From Paramecium pentaurelia (taxonomy: Eukaryota; Ciliophora; Oligohymenophorea; Peniculida; Parameciidae): DNA of 64,000 bases. A program made the translations under genes and the position numbers. The stretch lies in NCBI GenBank assembly GCA_905183005.1, contig CAJJDO010000122.1:161454-225453 (forward strand). The letters are read 5' to 3'. Under the pieces are notes generated by a model, which saw only the letters and a list, made by a program, of their open reading frames with translations, made no database searches and had not been told where the DNA came from. Shown here piece after piece: positions 60,042 through 64,000 of the stretch. Position 1 is the first letter of the stretch, and every line of letters begins with the position of its first letter.

Positions 60042-62263
60042 ATGACTGAAACAACTAATGTTCAATCAATAGGATATTTACCACCATAAATATCAAGTCA
60101 TTACATTACTTTTGAGAAGGGTTAAAAGGTTTTATTGTTTCTGAATTACTTTTAAATTGATGATCAATCATTAATTTTAATCTCTCCAAGGAACTTTGAA
60201 TATAGTAATTTAAGTAATTGATATTTATAATAAAATCATAGACTTTATAATGTTTAGTTCGAATATATGTCCTTCTTATAAAGCTTCAAAAAAATTAATT
60301 GTTTCAATAGAATAGTTTAAGTCAATTGTGAGTTTCAATATTTTACTTTTCTGTGATTTGTATTAAAACAATTCAGCAAAATCTTATTCAAAACAAGCTA
60401 GAACTATTGAGTCATTTATTAGTCCAAATTAATGTGATTAAGTAAATATACTAACAGTTCCAGGAGAGTAAGGGATTGATTTTCAAAAAGTGGAACAATA
60501 TTTAGATTGTAAATTCAAATACATCAAATAACATTATAGATCTAATAGTTTAGTTTATATGGATAGCCCTTATAAATTGTATAATGTGTTATATTGTTTT
60601 GATAAAAATACATAATTAATTGAATATTTTAGATTTTTGATAGATCATTAAATCTATAATGAATTAAGTGAGATTTAATAACATTATCAAGTAAACAATT
60701 TAGAAATGACTCTATATAAATTTTTTGATAATAAAGATCTACCTAATTCAATGAATTCAGTTTAAGCTATTCGTAAGAAATTCAATAATTAAACAAAAGA
60801 TTAACAATTTTATTTATTATAATAAATGAAACATATAAATTAGATGCATCAATAAGCTGATTATTAAAATTTGAGTATGATATATATATTTAATTATTTT
60901 AGTATGCCCAGATTGTTAGAGTATTTCTAAATGCTCATTTCTAGTATCTAAAAGTTAATAAATATTTTTGGCTGGATAAAGTGAACTATTTGCTTATCCT
61001 ATACCAATTGAATATATGAATTTAATTGGTAGATTATTCTCATAATTAATATGTCAAATGATGCATTATGCAAAAACTTAGAATGTCAATAATAAATTGA
61101 GTAATATAGCTTAGATAGAACGTATAGAAGAGGCAATATCATGTCCATCATTTAATTTAGAAAGAAATTATTAAAATCTTGAGATGTTAGGAGATTCAGT
61201 TATAAAATATCTAACATCAGCAATGTTATTTGAAGATAGAGGTTTAAATAATGAAAGTCTATTATCTTCTCTTAGAATAAAATTAATCACAAATAAACAT
61301 TTATCTGATGTTTATATACCTCTTTAAATTCGAACTATGAATTCAAAGATACATTATAAAAAAGTAAGAAATCATATGACAACAACAATTAATGATGTGG
61401 ATGATTTTAAATTATCAAGAAAATAATAAGCTGATATTTATGAGGCTATATGTGGTGCTTGTTATATTAAAAATTATGAATTCAGTGATGTAATCAAATT
61501 CTTTAAATTAACTAATTTTGGATTTTAAGGTATTTTCCAAATATTTTATTCTGGTAATTCTCTAATACAATTTCCTGATGTCTATAATACTAATATATTT
61601 CCTTTTAAATAATAGAAATAATTAAAACCGTTTGTTCAAAAATCAATTTACAATTAATCATTGGATTAATTTGAATAATTTTTGGGTTGCAAATTATCTC
61701 GACTTAGTGAAGCAATGACAGTTGATGATTATGAAAGACTTGAGTTCTTGGGAGATGCAATACTTGAATTATTGATTGTAGCAAATGTACATAAAGAATG
61801 TGAGAAATATTACTACACTCAATAATAATAATAGATGTGTAGAGAAGGTAAATTGTAATCTAAATTACTATTGTGTCCAGGATGGTTACATATTGCTAAG
61901 ATATCCTTACTTGACAATGGTTTTATGGGTACAATGGCTCTATATTATGGATATCATTAATATGCTATAGGATTGTGTTAAGAAACTTAAAATGAATTAG
62001 AAAAAGTCTTGGATTCACTTAGATAGGAAGAATTTAATGAATTCTATTTAATTAATTAATATTCAACATAAATACCAAAGATTATGAGTGATCTTTGGGA
62101 GAGTGTGGCTGCTTGTATTATGATTGAATATGGATGGGAGGGAGTAGTTAAAATTTATGGAGAAATGTATAAACCTTTTATTTAATATGTGGTGTAGAAT
62201 ATTTATACAATATATGATTACTATCAAGTAATCAATAGGAATATCTAAATTGAAAAAAATTGA
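60042..62263 (+). CDS. Dicer-like ribonuclease III (two RNase III domains, no helicase)
   Basis: About 700 aa with several short introns. It starts MTETTNVQSIGYLPPQISSH. The first 350 residues have no helicase motifs. RNase IIIa is NYQNLEMLGDSVIKYLTSAM followed by LLSSLRIKLITNKHLSDVYI. RNase IIIb is DYERLEFLGDAILELLIV with a later ESVAACIMIEYGWEGVVKIY-like segment (LWESVAACIMIEYGWEG). Both contain the acidic ELxLGD cluster that binds metal. Paramecium Dicer-like (Dcl) proteins lack the helicase and make the small RNAs that guide DNA elimination during development, while its Dcr proteins serve siRNA. The layout points to the Dcl group, though which Dcl cannot be told without a tree. Confidence 0.88.
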
Positions 62264-62288
62264 TTTTATTATTATTTTTATATAACAA

Positions 62289-63859
62289 ATGTCAATTTAA
62301 TATACTTAAGATGAATTACTCACCTTCCAATATTTCTTTACTATTTGCGATTAGACTGTAAATATTTATAATGATGAATCTACAAGGGTTAAGGAATACT
62401 TGTATAAGATGTGGTGATCAATTTTTTTAAGGCAAGTGGTTTGAATTAATAAACTTTAGGAGTAATTATTTACTTTACTAAATATAATAGGCTATATGGT
62501 AAATAACATCATCTAATGGACAAACATTCACAAAAGATGAATTTTTTGCTGCTCTTAAATTAATTGCTTTAGCTTAAAATGGTTATTCTCCAGATGAAAA
62601 ATTACTCTCTAAAAATATCACTTGTTCTTTACCTTAATTTCAAGGTCTTTAACCACCTAATTATGAAATCTCTCTTGAATAGTTGCAAAAATATGAAAAT
62701 TATTTTCTTACTATAGATTAAGAAGGCACTTAGATAGTCTAGGGTATGTAGGCAAGAGCTTTATTTTCTAAGTCTGGGTTGAGTTTAGATTAACTAAAAG
62801 AATTATGGAATCTTTGTGATATAGGAGAAAAGGGTTATTTAAATAAAGGAGAATTCATAGTTGCTTTGCATTTAGTTTAGTTATGTTCTAAATTTAAATT
62901 CCCTTTACCAATCACCTTATCTGATTCTTTATTATAGATTACTAATAAATTATCCATTAATCCTAATAGAAGTAGATTGGGTTCAAATTAAAACTTAATT
63001 CCTCAATAAAGATTTGGTTCCAATTCTAATTTACTCAATTAACCTAGACCAAGATTAGGATCAAATGCTAATATTGGAATATAACCAATTTAAAATTTTC
63101 AATAGATATAATAAGTTAATTAACCGTTAAATATACCAACAAATGTGAATATGATACCAGGATATGATTAAAATGGGATAAATTAAGTGAGATAATAGGT
63201 TAATGATTCTACTTAATAAGTTTATCAAATGCAAACTTAATTAAATTAATTATATTAAAGTATTATATTTGAAAAACAAGAGGATGTAAAATAAATGTAG
63301 GTCTTGAATGATAAGTAAATAAATAATTGAATTTTAGTTTGAGACTTATATTTTCAAATTTATAAGAACAATATAAGGTTATTAATGAAGAGCTTAACAA
63401 AATTAGAATCTAAAAATAAGGATTAACTTAGTAAAATTAATAATTACAATAATAAATAGGAATATAATTATAATAAAATAAAGAATAATTTACTCAATTA
63501 TAATAGGAATAATAATAAGAATAATAATATTTATAACTTCCTTATCAAAATTTTTAAGCAATGACACAAAATTAATAATTAAGTTAACCATCTCATTAAT
63601 AAAATTTTGGATTTTAAAATACAATTGTAAAATTATATTCATTTATATTATATAGAATTATGGTAATAACAGTCCTTTACATTAAACAAATTAAATTAAG
63701 ATTCAGCCTTAATAACCAATAAATCAATTTAATGTAGATGAAATTTAAAAATAAACTGGTCTATCAAAAATTCCAGTAGGTAATTTTTTATATTTACATT
63801 TAGAGACATAAAGAAAATAAGTAACATTTGTATAACACTAAGAATAATTTCCATGGTGA
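62289..63859 (+). CDS. EH-domain protein (Eps15/Pan1-like), endocytic adaptor candidate
   Basis: 478 aa with five introns (29, 29, 23, 29 and 24 nt), all frame-consistent. EH1: YFFTICDQTGQGILVQDVV, FFKASGLNQQTLGAIWQI, then FTKDEFFAALKLIALAQ. EH2: YENYFLTIDQEGTQIVQG, LKELWNLCDIGEKGYLNKG, then EFIVALHLVQLCSKF. The rest is a coiled coil and a Gln/Asn-rich tail ending KQVTFVQHQEQFPW. EH domains bind NPF motifs, and proteins with two N-terminal EH domains plus a coiled coil (Eps15, Ede1, Pan1) organise clathrin-coated pits. The stop at 63857-63859 faces the stop of the last gene 35 bp away. Confidence 0.88.
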
Positions 63860-63894
63860 TTTTTAACAATACAATTAACAATATATAAATTTAA

Positions 63895-64000
63895 TCATTT
63901 TAGTTTTCTTGGTTTATCAGAAACATCTGAAATATTAAGTTCACTCTACATTTATTGTAGTTTATCTTCCATTCTTCCTATAACATTTTAAAATTTATAT
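63895..64000 (-). CDS. 3' end of a minus-strand gene (partial)
   Basis: The last codons read VIGRMEDKLQQMQSELNISD, then VSDKPRKLK and TGA at 63895-63897; the rest lies beyond the window. It looks like the end of a coiled-coil or regulatory protein, but too little is visible to name it. Confidence 0.55.

Overview
The window is macronuclear DNA of a ciliate, almost certainly Paramecium (tetraurelia-like). It is very AT-rich. Every recognisable protein reads through many in-frame TAA and TAG codons, used as Gln, and ends only at TGA. Genes are interrupted by tiny GT..AG introns, mostly 20-34 nt. Neighbouring genes are often 12-60 bp apart. Standard-code ORF calling therefore sees only fragments; the gene models below were read by eye with TGA as the sole stop and with introns removed.

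Layout. 1-5.4 kb: a tandem pair of purple-acid-phosphatase-like genes and an FA2-type NEK kinase. 5.7-13.8 kb: a decayed ORF, a Spinster-like MFS transporter, a coiled-coil protein, a ceramide synthase, an M28 peptidase next to a cystatin, and the first of three small acylated proteins. 14.3-25.2 kb: a doubtful decayed gene, a PITAIRE CDK, tRNA-Leu(UAG), a BTB protein, an MT-A70 methyltransferase with ZZ fingers, a Cdc7-like kinase, a coiled-coil protein and a small membrane protein. 25.2-33.7 kb: an SLC44 transporter, a SIZ/PIAS SUMO ligase and a basic protein. This stretch carries two exact 1.29-kb and 1.15-kb duplications, each split by a single N, which look like unmerged contig ends. 33.9-44.8 kb: unknown proteins, a Cys-less dual-specificity phosphatase relative, a SERBP1/HABP4-type protein, two more acylated proteins, a kinase and a WD40 protein. 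44.8-64 kb: an IRP1/AcnA-type aconitase with a mitochondrial-type leader, prohibitin, a DBP10-type helicase, a stand-alone receiver domain, a complete TOR kinase (7.6 kb), a small mitochondrial-type membrane protein, a helicase-less Dicer-like protein, an EH-domain protein and the 3' end of one more gene.

These are mostly independent eukaryotic genes rather than a pathway cluster. Links that can be argued are: growth and cell-cycle signalling (TOR, Cdc7-like, NEK, CDK), mitochondrial function (aconitase, prohibitin, small membrane protein), and RNA or chromatin control (Dicer-like, MT-A70, SIZ-type E3, DBP10). The points most worth checking are the substituted rapamycin-contact residues in TOR, the three-member acylated family, the MT-A70/ZZ fusion, the pseudophosphatase, the mosaic phosphatase duplication and the two assembly duplications.
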